Positions 52,601 through 60,209 of a stretch of DNA of 64,000 nt are shown here, one piece after another. Each line of letters opens with the position of its first letter. Position 1 is the stretch's first letter. The DNA comes from VRUE01 sp963824705. GTDB taxonomy: Bacteria; Actinomycetota; Thermoleophilia; Solirubrobacterales; 70-9. The notes under the pieces are model-generated. The model searched no databases. It was not told the DNA's origin and was given only the letters and a program-made list of their open reading frames with translations. The stretch spans positions 682,001-746,000 of the forward strand of contig CAWGQE010000003.1 in assembly GCA_963824705.1 (NCBI GenBank). The letters run 5' to 3'. The position numbers and the translations under genes were made by a program.

Positions 52601-54291
52601 CCTCGAACAACCACGACCTCTACTCGATCGAGGACCTCGCCGAGCTGATCGACGAGCTGAAGACGGTCAACCCGGACGTGCGCGTCTCGGTCAAGGTGCC
52701 GGTGGTGCCGAACATCGGCACGATCGGCCTCGGCATCGCCAAGGCGGGCGCCGACATCATCACCCTCTCGGGCTTCGAGGGCGGCACCGGCGCGGCGCGC
52801 CAGCACGCGCTGCGCCACGTCGGCCTGCCGTCGGACATCGGCACCCGCGCCGTGCACCGAGCGCTGATGGAGGCCGGCCTGCGCAACCGGGTGGAGATCT
52901 GGGCCGACGGTGGCTACCGCACCGGCCATGACGTCGTCAAGCTGCACTGCCTCGGTGCCAACCGGGTCGGCTTCGGCACCCTGGCGATGGTCAGCCTCGG
53001 CTGCACGATCTGCCGCGGCTGCCAGCTCGATACCTGCCACGTCGGCATCGCCACCCAGATCGAGACGGTCGAGCAGGCCCAGGACCACGGCCTGAAGAAG
53101 TTCACCCCGCAGGAGGTCGACGTCGCCGCTGAGAGCTGCGCCCGCTTCTTCCAGGCGATGGGGGAGGAGGTCAAGCAGGTCGTCGCCTCGCTCGGCTACG
53201 ACCGCGCCCAGGACCTGGTCGGCCGCTACGACCTGCTCGAGCAGATCTCCCATCACGACCAGATCGACCTGGCGCCGCTGATCACCCCGCTGGAGGAGTT
53301 CCTCGACCTCGAGCCGATCGACCTGCCCGTGGCCGAGGAGGTGGCAGACGAGCGCGCCGAAGCGGGACTCGTCGTCGCCCGCCCGATCCGCATGGAGGCC
53401 AAGCAGGCCTCGGCCCAGATCGGCGCCCTCGCCGGGGAAGTCTGCTCCGGTCACACCGTCACCAGCCACTTCCCGCGTGCGACCGATGCCAACGATCGCG
53501 TGCTCGGCACCGAGCTCGCCGGGGCGATCGCCCGCTCGCGCATCTTCGAGGACGGCCCCGAGTCAAACGACGACGTGCTCGCCGACCTCGAGTTCAACGG
53601 CGGCTCGGTCGCCGGCCAAGGCCTAGGCGCCTTCAACGCCTACGGCGTCTCGATTCGGGTCGAGGGCGGCGCCCAGGACGGCGTCGGCAAGGCGATGCTG
53701 GGCGGCACCCTCGCCGTGCTCAAGGGCAAGGGGGCCAAGGGGCAGCGCCTCAACGGCTCGGTCGGCAAGTCATTTGCCTACGGCGCCCAACGGGGCCGCC
53801 TCTTCGTCCAGGGCTCGGCCGACTCGCGCTTCTGCATCCGCCTCTCCGGTGCCGACGTGGTGCTTGCCGGCGAGCCGGCGGAGGCGATCGACGACAGCCG
53901 CGGCTGCGTCGTCGACCGCGCCAACGCCAAGGGCTTTGCCTTCGAGTACATGACCTCCGGCCGCGCGGTTGTGCTCGGCGACCTCGGTCCCTGGGCCTGC
54001 GCCGGGATGACCGGCGGGCGCGTCTACGTCCGCCACAACGCCTTCGACATAGACCGCCAAGCCATCGAAGCCCGCCTGGGCGAGGGCGCCAAAGTCGAGC
54101 TCAAGGACCTCGACTCGGAGGGTCTGCTCGACGTCGACGATCTGCTCAGCCACTACGCCGACGAGCTGCGGGCAACCGGTCAGGACGAGGAGGCCGAGCG
54201 GATGGGAAGCATGGCCGCCGACGCGACAAGCAACTTCCTGATGATCGTCCCGCACAAGGTCCAAGCAGACCCCTCGATCTCCACCGAGTAA
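49615..54291 (+). CDS. gltB: Glutamate synthase large subunit
   Basis: It makes two glutamates from glutamine and 2-oxoglutarate. Domains in order: class II glutamine amidotransferase (nucleophile expected at Cys39 in KDACAIYA, then FGHNRYSTNTWPSF and GHNGEIN), central domain, FMN-binding TIM barrel (SSMSFGSQSEPAFRAYAEAA, GEGGHLPGKK, GFEGGTGAA), 3Fe-4S cysteines in CTICRGCQLDTCHVG (about 1131-1144) and the C-terminal GXGXG helix. A 38-residue leader precedes Cys39 and is longer than usual. The nucleophile sits in DACAIYA, not the usual DSCGVG. No gltD gene is adjacent. Confidence 0.93.
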   Translation: MSDTQSRELHGEGGPVRYSPERAYRPLVSPPSVEDKDACAIYASVRKDATPSHEPIERAIPALQKMLHRAGNVDGEGDGCGLLLDIPRKIWAEEVRTGGHDPSLTLDDAFAVAHVFIERSQDLEKVQHDARELLGQGGFRILAERIGVVDSPALGPTAREEEPHFWQIAGLVADASHRDRVLFDLLIELERELGVHVPSISATICVYKVMGAPNILGEYYPDLRDERAETIGAFGHNRYSTNTWPSFKRVQPFSVLGHNGEINTVEQLRQEARMLGVPIQPGSSDSQDLNQTIATLVNRDGLSLAEAMEMVVPPIVNEIRALPEDLHRFYMYLRQAMGPFAQGPVALIARHSDECVFSADALGLRPLWQVETGEDFVFSSEPGVVAVSEMVAEPKPLAPGEKAMVSIDREARHSSLYSHDAMLRIVRDRWLARNGAEQAGPYDRALETGGPLEGTDVPGYSGAGPEEPVKVDDRVLAGFGWQRDDVKLVQQMASNGAEPVGSLGYDGPLAALSPERQNLADYFKETVAVVTNPAIDREREMEHFSTRTVFGRRPSIEAAGEDSGTVETSFPVILGGHHGLAPLSDKTYRQIAREHQTYLLEDLWEEFRGRAGAVDISLLESETTRGAIARIKQEAVKKVRDGAELLVLTDRTVYDAERRYLDPHLATSAVDQALKQFRVEPGEENLRRRCGIVLRSAAIRNVHDTMLALGLGANGVCPYTMVEVICVEDYRKDIGNLCAALAKGMEKVISTIGIHEVRGYARQFSSIGVCPELAEIFQTEAFAASEKAGIGFDGLDESSNERARILCGEEGAKPAKTFRFYPKVYKAAIATANGSGSYEEYSEKVRDLEAQSPISMRHIMGLKGDREPIADPSTVDAGVGHHDYPVVISSMSFGSQSEPAFRAYAEAAKSINVLCVNGEGGEIRDMYGHYRKWRGQQVASGRFGVSAEMINSSYLAEIKIGQGAKPGEGGHLPGKKVSEKVAAARNAAPGTDLISPSNNHDLYSIEDLAELIDELKTVNPDVRVSVKVPVVPNIGTIGLGIAKAGADIITLSGFEGGTGAARQHALRHVGLPSDIGTRAVHRALMEAGLRNRVEIWADGGYRTGHDVVKLHCLGANRVGFGTLAMVSLGCTICRGCQLDTCHVGIATQIETVEQAQDHGLKKFTPQEVDVAAESCARFFQAMGEEVKQVVASLGYDRAQDLVGRYDLLEQISHHDQIDLAPLITPLEEFLDLEPIDLPVAEEVADERAEAGLVVARPIRMEAKQASAQIGALAGEVCSGHTVTSHFPRATDANDRVLGTELAGAIARSRIFEDGPESNDDVLADLEFNGGSVAGQGLGAFNAYGVSIRVEGGAQDGVGKAMLGGTLAVLKGKGAKGQRLNGSVGKSFAYGAQRGRLFVQGSADSRFCIRLSGADVVLAGEPAEAIDDSRGCVVDRANAKGFAFEYMTSGRAVVLGDLGPWACAGMTGGRVYVRHNAFDIDRQAIEARLGEGAKVELKDLDSEGLLDVDDLLSHYADELRATGQDEEAERMGSMAADATSNFLMIVPHKVQADPSISTE

Positions 54292-54294
54292 GCG

Positions 54295-54400
54295 GCAGGA
54301 CAGGAGGTACCCCTCCGCCGGAACCCGCGCCAGCACCTTTGCGAGGGCGCCGGTGCGTCGCGGCTCACAAGTTCCTGCGAAGGGGTACCTCCTGTCCTGC
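54295..54400 (+). repeat. Palindromic element family B, copy 3
   Basis: Perfect 20-nt arms (54295-54314, 54381-54400) enclose a core with GGAACCCGCG, GCGAGGGCG and GCGGCTCACAAGTTCC. It begins 4 bp after the gltB stop. Copy 4, in the opposite orientation, follows after 16 bp. Confidence 0.9.
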
Positions 54401-54416
54401 CTCGAACGGTCGGTGG

Positions 54417-54525
54417 GCAGCGGGGGATGGGTTCCCCTCAGATGGAACTTGTGAGCCGCCCAGCGAGGGTCCCGCCGTCGAGGCCGAGCGCGGGTTCCAG
54501 CTGGGGGGAACCCATCCCCCGCTGC
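54417..54525 (-). repeat. Palindromic element family B, copy 4 (inverted)
   Basis: Perfect 21-nt arms (54417-54437, 54505-54525). On the minus strand the core reads GGAACCCGCGCTCGG, then GGCGGCTCACAAGTTCC, matching copies 1-3. It faces copy 3 tail to tail and together they fill the space between gltB and the convergent coiled-coil gene. Confidence 0.9.
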
Positions 54526-54528
54526 TGA

Positions 54529-54891
54529 CTAGCGCGTTCGAGTCAAGAGGTCGGCTATTGCTCGGACCTCGCGGAGGAGGCCGTCGAGCATTTGCTCGGT
54601 GTTGGTGTGGATGCGCCACTCGGCGAGCTTGCGGTCCTGCTCCACCTGATCGATCCGGCGCTCCAGCTTGTTCAGGCGCTTGTCGGAGCGTTTCTCGCTC
54701 TTGCGGAGACGCTGCTTGACGTAGAGCCTCGTGTCCTCGCGTAGGACATCTAGCTCCCGCTGCAGGTCGGCGTCGCTGTTTCCCTGTTCGGAGAGCATCT
54801 CCTCGACGCCCGTGCGGACGCGCTCTATCTCTTCGTGCAGGCGTTGGCGAGCTTGCTCGGCGGCGACCGATGGGTCTTGGGCAGAGTCCAC
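54529..54891 (-). CDS. Small coiled-coil protein
   Basis: The 120 residues are charged and helical throughout (RQRLHEEIERVRTGVEEMLS, LREDTRLYVKQRLRKSEKRS, LNKLERRIDQVEQDRKLAEW), predicting a coiled coil without membrane segments. A GTG at 54891 is chosen as start because the frame upstream of it is basic and overlaps the divergent-side intergenic region; an earlier in-frame start at 55014 would run into the FHA gene. Function unknown. Confidence 0.6.
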   Translation of the reverse strand: MDSAQDPSVAAEQARQRLHEEIERVRTGVEEMLSEQGNSDADLQRELDVLREDTRLYVKQRLRKSEKRSDKRLNKLERRIDQVEQDRKLAEWRIHTNTEQMLDGLLREVRAIADLLTRTR

Positions 54892-54944
54892 GGCGCCAAC
54901 TCTACGGGCACCATAGGCCGGAATTTGCGCGGATTGCTCGGTTT

Positions 54945-55514
54945 TCAGCCTTCGAGTGCGAAGAGGCGGTAGCGGCCAATCGCCAGCTCGTCGCCGTCGC
55001 CCAGCTTGCCCCACTCGACCAGGTCGGAGTTGACGAAGACGCCGTTGAGGCTGCGGTCGTCGAGGACGCGCAGCGGCTCCCCCGGTTCGGAGACGACCAA
55101 GGCGTGGCGGCGGGAGACGCTGGGGTCGTCGAGGTGGATATCGGCGGTGATGCTGCGGCCGATCCTGGTCCAGCCGTGCTCGATCTCGAAGTCGAGAACC
55201 TCCCCGTCAGCGCGGCAGATCAGGTGGCGGCTGCCTGGGGCGAGATCCGCCCGCAGCTCGTCCAGCCAGTTCGAGGTGATCGCCTCGGTTGCGATCTCGA
55301 ATTCCGCTGTGGTCTCGCCATGCTCCTGCATCGACTCGAAGATCGAGTCGAGCCTGAAGCTCGCGGTCCCGCAGCGAGGGCAGTCCGGAAGTTGGTCGTC
55401 CTCGTGAAGGGCGAGCTGTAGGCCGCACTCGACGCAGAAATAGGTGCCGGGGCCTGGAAACGTCCCGCTGGCGTAGCTATCGGAGGCTGGGGTGGGGGTG
55501 AGACTGGTGGAGAT
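54945..55514 (-). CDS. Zinc-ribbon plus FHA-domain protein (ATC start proposed)
   Basis: The C-terminal half is an FHA domain that binds phosphothreonine: WTRIGRSITADIHLDDPSVS, RRHALVV, LDDRSLNGVFVN. In the same open frame upstream of the first ATG (55331) is a clear zinc ribbon with TYFCVECG and LPDCPRCGTASF, so translation must start earlier. No ATG, GTG or TTG exists between this ribbon and the upstream stop. An AGGAG (55520-55524) followed 5 nt later by ATC at 55514 is the best candidate, giving 189 residues. The start is inferred; the two domains are not in doubt. Confidence 0.75.
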   Translation of the reverse strand: MSTSLTPTPASDSYASGTFPGPGTYFCVECGLQLALHEDDQLPDCPRCGTASFRLDSIFESMQEHGETTAEFEIATEAITSNWLDELRADLAPGSRHLICRADGEVLDFEIEHGWTRIGRSITADIHLDDPSVSRRHALVVSEPGEPLRVLDDRSLNGVFVNSDLVEWGKLGDGDELAIGRYRLFALEG

Positions 55515-55665
55515 GACGACTCCTTCCCTTGCGCCTTGTGGCGATCTTAACTAGTTACCAATTTTTCGCATCCGCAATTTCCCACAGACGCGACCCCTGG
55601 GACGGCAAATACCCCGATGTGAACGGGCTCAAACGAGGACGGCCCGTCACATAGAATCCCCGCCG

Positions 55666-56184
55666 ATGGGTCCCGTCAGCGCAGAGATCGAGATCGACGT
55701 TCCCCGTGAGCGCGCCTTCGAGGCCATTGCCGACCTGGCGCGCCGGCCATCTTTCACCGATCACTTCCTCGGTGACTTCCACCTGACCCGGATCGAGTCG
55801 AGCGGGATCGGTGCCGGGGCGCGGTTCCGCGTCGCTTCGCCGCTGCGAAAGGTCTGGATGGACACGGCGATCGTCGAGTTGGAGCAGCCGCACAGGCTGA
55901 TCGAGCGGGGTCGCGGCGGACGCGGCAACCGGATCCCCACGACCACGGTCTGGGAGCTGACCGAGGGCACCGGTTCGCTGACCAGGGTCCGGGTCTCAGA
56001 CTGGACCGAGCCGTCCAACCCGTTCGACCGGGTCCTGGAGGTGCTTGCCGGCAACTCGGCCTCTGTGCAGAGAGGCTGGCGCACGGCGCTGCGGCGGCTT
56101 CGCGACCAGCTCGAGAGCGGCGAAGCCGCGCCCGCTCCGGTGGGCGTGGCAGGGGGCAACCCTCACGCGACCGGCATCCCGTGA
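55666..56184 (+). CDS. SRPBCC (START/Bet v1-like) family protein
   Basis: The N-terminus VSAEIEIDVPRERAFEAIAD and the following alternating strands (GAGARFRVASPLRKVWMDTA, RLIERGRGG, VWELTEGTGSLTRVRVSD) are typical of polyketide cyclase/SRPBCC helix-grip folds, which bind hydrophobic ligands in a pocket. The ligand cannot be inferred. It overlaps the upstream frame of the lipoprotein gene but not its proposed start. Confidence 0.78.
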   Translation: MGPVSAEIEIDVPRERAFEAIADLARRPSFTDHFLGDFHLTRIESSGIGAGARFRVASPLRKVWMDTAIVELEQPHRLIERGRGGRGNRIPTTTVWELTEGTGSLTRVRVSDWTEPSNPFDRVLEVLAGNSASVQRGWRTALRRLRDQLESGEAAPAPVGVAGGNPHATGIP

Positions 56185-56222
56185 GGCGGGCTGCCGAGCG
56201 CCTTTATAGACTCTCGCCGCCG

Positions 56223-56771
56223 ATGCTCCCCAGCCGCAGAACCACGCTTTCGCTGTTCGCTGTGCTCGCGCTTGCCGTGACCGCCTTTGCGCTCTCGGCC
56301 TGTGGCTACTCGAGCGACTCCAAGGATGTCGTCGAGGGCGAGCCGGTGAAGCTGGGCGAGCTCCAGTACAACGTCGTCTTCTCGCGCTTCCTCAATCCCA
56401 ACGACAACGAGGATTCGGCCTACCTGATCGGCCAGCCCGAATTGCCGGAGGGCCACAGCTACTTCGGCGTCTTCCTCGAAGTCCAGAACAAGAGCGAAGA
56501 AGCGCAGACGCTCGCCGACGCCTTCACGATCACCGACGCGGGGCACCAGACCTACCACGCGATTCCCAGCAAGAGCCTCTACGCGTTGCCCTTCGGCGGC
56601 GAAGTGGAATCGCAGGAACAGATCCCAGTCCTCGACTCGACTCCCGAGCAGGGGCCGATCGAGGGCTCGCTGGTCCTCTTCGAACTGCCCGCCTCGGCCT
56701 CCGAGAACCGTCCGCTGACGCTTTCCATCCCGGGACCCGAAGGCCCGGCCGCGGTCACGCTCGACCTCTAG
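56223..56771 (+). CDS. Lipoprotein, DUF4352-like
   Basis: The signal peptide (RRTTLSLFAVLALAVTAFAL) ends in a lipobox (ALSAC). The mature part has an immunoglobulin-like beta pattern (ELQYNVVFSRFLNPND, SYFGVFLEVQNKSEEAQTLA, FTITDAGHQTYHAI) similar to DUF4352/telomeric-repeat-factor-like lipoproteins, often regulators or receptors. The ATG directly before the signal peptide is used instead of the upstream one that would overlap the SRPBCC gene. Convergent with the PBP gene, overlapping it by 4 nt. Confidence 0.72.
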   Translation: MLPSRRTTLSLFAVLALAVTAFALSACGYSSDSKDVVEGEPVKLGELQYNVVFSRFLNPNDNEDSAYLIGQPELPEGHSYFGVFLEVQNKSEEAQTLADAFTITDAGHQTYHAIPSKSLYALPFGGEVESQEQIPVLDSTPEQGPIEGSLVLFELPASASENRPLTLSIPGPEGPAAVTLDL

Positions 56772-58573
56772 AGGCCGGCCGAGAGGACTTCGCTGGCGAT
56801 CGGGGCGGCTACTTCGCCGCCCGCCGCTTCGGCTTCGATCAGCAGGATGCCGACCGCCAGCTTGGCCTTCTCGGCAGGAGCGAAGGCGGTGAACCAGGCG
56901 TCCTTGATCTGCTCGGGTTCTTCTTCACCCTCGGTGCCGGGCTTCGGGCCCAGCTCGGCGGTGCCGGTCTTGCCCGCTACCTGCGCCTCGGGGATGGCCG
57001 CGGCGTAGCCCGTCCCTTCGGTTACGACCCCGACCATCAGTTCGGTCAGCTCGTCGGCGATCTTCTTCGACATCACCCGCACCGACTCGGGATCGGGCCG
57101 CAGCTTGCGGTTGGCGACGACCGAGGTCGGCTCCCGGACCCCGCCGTTGCCGATCGTCTGGGCGACGGTCGCCATCTCCAGCGGGGTCGCCAGGACCTCC
57201 CCCTGTCCGATCGCGGTCACGCCGAGATCGACTTCTTCGCCGATCTCGGTCGGGATCGTCGATTCGGGCGGTTCCACTTCGGCGACGATCTTTGGCGCGT
57301 ACAGAGTCGGGGGGGAGTTGAAGCCGAAGCGTTCGGCGACTTCGACGAAATCGTCGTTGCCGATCTTCGGGCCCAGCGGGGCGAAGTCCGCGTTGCAGGA
57401 CTCGGCGAAGGCTTCGCGGAAGGTGCCGCCGCAGAGCTCGCCGTTGGCGTTGCTGATGAAGCGGCCGCCGACGTTGGCGCCGCCGACGATTTCGAATTCG
57501 TCATCGAGCGAGACGACGCCCTTCTCCAGTGCGGCCGTGGTGGTGATCGTCTTGAAGGTCGAACCCGGGGGTTGTGGCGCTGAGAAGGCTTGGCCGGCGA
57601 GGGCGCGGACATCGCCGCTGCGGGCGTCGAGCACGGCAACGCCGCCGGCGCGGCCTGCCAAGCCGGAGACCGCCGCCATCTGCAGGTCGGGGTCGATCGT
57701 CGTCTTGACCGGTGCTCCCGGTTGCGGCTTGGCTTGCGAGAGGATCCGGGCCGAGCCGCCTTCTTCGGCGACGGCAAGCAGGGAGCCGCCGGGCTTGCCG
57801 GCAAGGCGCGCGTTGAAAGCCTGCTCGAGGCCGCTGATGCCCACCGGGGTGCCGGCGGGGAAGCCCTGACGGGCAAGGGTCGCGACGTCTTCTTCTTCGG
57901 CCATGCCGACTTCGCCGGTGACGTCGATCGCCGCGCTTCCCAGGGGATGTTCGCGGGTTTCGGCGGAGCCTTCTGCGAGCACCGTGCCGTCACGGGCGAG
58001 GATCGGCGCCCGTGGCGCCAGGTCGATCCGGTTTTCCAGCCGCTCGCCGGGTTCGAGGCCGGGGAAGACGAGGCTCCGATCCCAGGCGATGCCGCCTTCG
58101 GCGTAGGGGAGGTCGAGGTCGGCGCTGACCGTGCCGAAGGCCACCGTGCCGGCTTCGATCGGCACCGGCACCTTGTCGACTCCGTTCTCGCTGCTGGGGT
58201 CACCGGGCGAGTGGACTTCGAGCGTGCGCAGCGTCGCGACCTCGGCGGCGTCGCGGTAGGCCTGGGCGAATTCGTCCTCGCTGACCGCGCGGCGCGAGGC
58301 ATCGTTCAGCTCCCGGTACATCGCGGCGAAGTCCCTCCGTGCCCAGGCCTGGCTGAAGCGCTCGGCCGCTTCCTTGTCCGGTGAGCCCGGGGCGCCCGCC
58401 GAGGCGCCCAGTGCGAAGGCGATTACGGCGATGATCGTGAGGGGGAGTGCGCGGGTTACGAGGCGCCGCCGCCGCTCCACCTCGGTGGGCAAGTTGTTCA
58501 CTGGTGAGAAATTTAGTGCTGAGAGAGGTCGACTACTACTAGCCAGTGCATGCTCCGGTATCGACAGGAGCAT
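56768..58573 (-). CDS. Penicillin-binding protein, class B-like transpeptidase
   Basis: One membrane helix (about 42-60), an NTF2-like MecA_N-type domain (65-165), a dimerisation domain, and a transpeptidase domain with SxxK (Ser338-Thr-Phe-Lys341), SCN (391-393) and KTGTA (534-538). It cross-links peptidoglycan outside the membrane. The MecA_N domain is shared with PBP2a and PBP3 types of low beta-lactam affinity. The frame starts within the last codons of the upstream MarP-like gene; an alternative internal start near the membrane helix is possible. Confidence 0.9.
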   Translation of the reverse strand: MLLSIPEHALASSSRPLSALNFSPVNNLPTEVERRRRLVTRALPLTIIAVIAFALGASAGAPGSPDKEAAERFSQAWARRDFAAMYRELNDASRRAVSEDEFAQAYRDAAEVATLRTLEVHSPGDPSSENGVDKVPVPIEAGTVAFGTVSADLDLPYAEGGIAWDRSLVFPGLEPGERLENRIDLAPRAPILARDGTVLAEGSAETREHPLGSAAIDVTGEVGMAEEEDVATLARQGFPAGTPVGISGLEQAFNARLAGKPGGSLLAVAEEGGSARILSQAKPQPGAPVKTTIDPDLQMAAVSGLAGRAGGVAVLDARSGDVRALAGQAFSAPQPPGSTFKTITTTAALEKGVVSLDDEFEIVGGANVGGRFISNANGELCGGTFREAFAESCNADFAPLGPKIGNDDFVEVAERFGFNSPPTLYAPKIVAEVEPPESTIPTEIGEEVDLGVTAIGQGEVLATPLEMATVAQTIGNGGVREPTSVVANRKLRPDPESVRVMSKKIADELTELMVGVVTEGTGYAAAIPEAQVAGKTGTAELGPKPGTEGEEEPEQIKDAWFTAFAPAEKAKLAVGILLIEAEAAGGEVAAPIASEVLSAGL

Positions 58574-59696
58574 GCGCCCCCGTTAGTGCCGCGCGAACCA
58601 CATCGTCGGGGACCGCGAAGCCGCCCGGGGGGCCGGTCGTGGTTGCGGCGAAGACGGTGGCCATTACTCGCCCCCTTGAATCCACCAGGGGGCCGCCGGA
58701 GTTGCCGCTGCGGACGCTGCCGCGCAGGAAGGCGATCGGGCGCTGGATCGGGCCCTCGCCATAGGAGTCCTCGCTGATCACGTTGTTGGTGTCGCCGATG
58801 CGGGCGGCGGCGACGGCGTAGGGACCGTTCTCGGGATAGCCGAGGACAGCTCCCGCGGTGCCGCGCTGGGTGTCCGGGGCGATTGTCAGCGCGGGGACCG
58901 AGGGAGCGTCGATCCGCAACAGCGCCAGGTCGTTGCTCGGGTCGTAGTGAACCGGGGTGGCGTCGAGCGAGGCGCCGTCGATCGTGGTCACCGTGGTGTC
59001 GTCCTCGCCGGCGACCACGTGGGCGTTGGTGACGACGAGGCCCGGTTGGACGACCCAGCCGGACCCCTCGACGCCGAGGCCGCAGGCGGTTCCCAGCACA
59101 CGCACCACCGAGCGGCTCGCCCGCTCCACGTCAGGGTCGGAGCCGATCGCCGGGTCCGGCGGGGAGACGGGGGTGGTCGGGCCGGCTATCGACGGAGCCG
59201 GATCGACACGGTTGAGCGCGTTGAGGACTGGGCCGGACGGCGGCAGCAGGTCGTTCAGACTGCGCAGGATCTCCGAGCGCTGCACGTCGCCCCGCAGCTG
59301 TGCCGTGCCCGGAGCGTGCAACGCCACGGCGCCGAAGACCCAGGTCAGCCCCAGCGCCACGGCGGCGATCAGCGCGGCGCCACCGGCTCCGTCGGCCAGG
59401 TGCAGCGCCCGGCCGCGAATCACGCGCTCGCGCAGTCCCAGGGCGAGGCTCTCCAGCGTCACCGCCACCACTGCGCCGACCAGGAGTGCCCCCAGCGCGG
59501 CGAAGAGCGGCGCGTATGGTGAATTCGAGCCTTCGTTGAGCAGCAGTGGTCCGAGGCGGCTGCCGACCAGGGCCCCGCTGCCGAACCCGAGCAGGGTGAG
59601 AATGCCGACGATCAGCCCCTGCCGGTAGCCCCACATGGCGAAAGCGATCGTGAAGGCGACGATCGCCCAGTCGAGAACGGTCACAGACAAATACAA
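58539..59696 (-). CDS. MarP-like membrane serine protease (CvpA + trypsin-like domain)
   Basis: Four membrane helices of the CvpA (colicin V production) type (residues 5-130) are joined to a periplasmic trypsin-like protease with His226 (TNAHVV), Asp256 (SNDLALL) and Ser333 (GNSGGP). This is the layout of Mycobacterium MarP (Rv3671c), which cleaves the RipA peptidase and gives acid resistance. The secreted M23 peptidase at 41166 has the same general layout as RipA targets but is a different family. Cys205 and a Cys near the end may form the disulfide seen in MarP. Confidence 0.88.
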   Translation of the reverse strand: MYLSVTVLDWAIVAFTIAFAMWGYRQGLIVGILTLLGFGSGALVGSRLGPLLLNEGSNSPYAPLFAALGALLVGAVVAVTLESLALGLRERVIRGRALHLADGAGGAALIAAVALGLTWVFGAVALHAPGTAQLRGDVQRSEILRSLNDLLPPSGPVLNALNRVDPAPSIAGPTTPVSPPDPAIGSDPDVERASRSVVRVLGTACGLGVEGSGWVVQPGLVVTNAHVVAGEDDTTVTTIDGASLDATPVHYDPSNDLALLRIDAPSVPALTIAPDTQRGTAGAVLGYPENGPYAVAAARIGDTNNVISEDSYGEGPIQRPIAFLRGSVRSGNSGGPLVDSRGRVMATVFAATTTGPPGGFAVPDDVVRAALTGAHAPVDTGACTG

Positions 59697-59721
59697 GCAG
59701 GCCAGGCCGCGAAGCCCGTCA

Positions 59722-59736
59722 CTTACGTTCAGTAAG
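59722..59736. promoter_or_regulatory. Short palindrome upstream of the HxlR regulator
   Basis: CTTAC and GTAAG flank GTTCA, giving a 15-bp inverted repeat 9 bp before the GTG start of the HxlR gene and 25 bp from the divergent MarP-like gene. The position suits an autoregulatory operator for a winged-helix dimer. Confidence 0.5.
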
Positions 59737-59745
59737 CTGAGCTGA

Positions 59746-60153
59746 GTGGAGGCCGTATCTGCCCAAGAACAGCCCCCTGGCGTCTGCCCTCACTTCCACG
59801 CCGCGATCGAGTTGATCGGCAAGCGCTGGACCGGGGCGATCGTCTCTGCTCTGACCGAGGGGCCGCTGCGCTTCGGCGAGCTCGCGAAGGCGGTGCCCGG
59901 GCTCTCGGACCGCCTGCTATCGCAGCGCTTGCGCGAGCTCGAGGGGGAGGGGTTGGTCCAGCGCGAGGTCGAACCGGGCTCGCCGGTGCGCGTCACCTAC
60001 TCGCTGACCGAGGCCGGCACGGAGCTGCGCCCGGCGATCGCCGAGCTCAAGTCCTGGGCTCGCCGCTGGCGCTCCGAGGACACGCCTGACCGGCGCATAT
60101 CTGCGTCCTCGGTCGCTCGCGTGCAGAGCACGCCACGCTCCCTGCGTCCTTGA
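59746..60153 (+). CDS. HxlR-family winged-helix transcriptional regulator
   Basis: A compact winged helix: CPHFHAAIELIGKRWTGAIV, LRFGELAKAVPGLSDRLLSQ, RLRELEGEGLVQREVEPGSP, VRVTYSLTEAGTELRPAI. HxlR proteins bind DNA as dimers and often sense electrophiles or redox state. The conserved domain ends near residue 110; the remaining 25 residues are encoded by a family C palindrome. The GTG start has the palindromic site just upstream. Confidence 0.85.
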   Translation: MEAVSAQEQPPGVCPHFHAAIELIGKRWTGAIVSALTEGPLRFGELAKAVPGLSDRLLSQRLRELEGEGLVQREVEPGSPVRVTYSLTEAGTELRPAIAELKSWARRWRSEDTPDRRISASSVARVQSTPRSLRP

Positions 60154-60176
60154 ACTGCTTGGCCAGGCGCGCCCTC
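60076..60176. repeat. Palindromic element family C, copy 2, at the HxlR gene 3' end
   Basis: The 16-nt arms (60076-60091, 60161-60176) pair with three A-C type mismatches. The core is nearly identical to copy 1 at 30572-30639. Its left arm and part of the core are translated as the C-terminus of the HxlR protein. Confidence 0.85.
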
Positions 60177-60209
60177 GGCCGTGTCTGGGATTTGGATTAG
60201 CCTCGGCGT

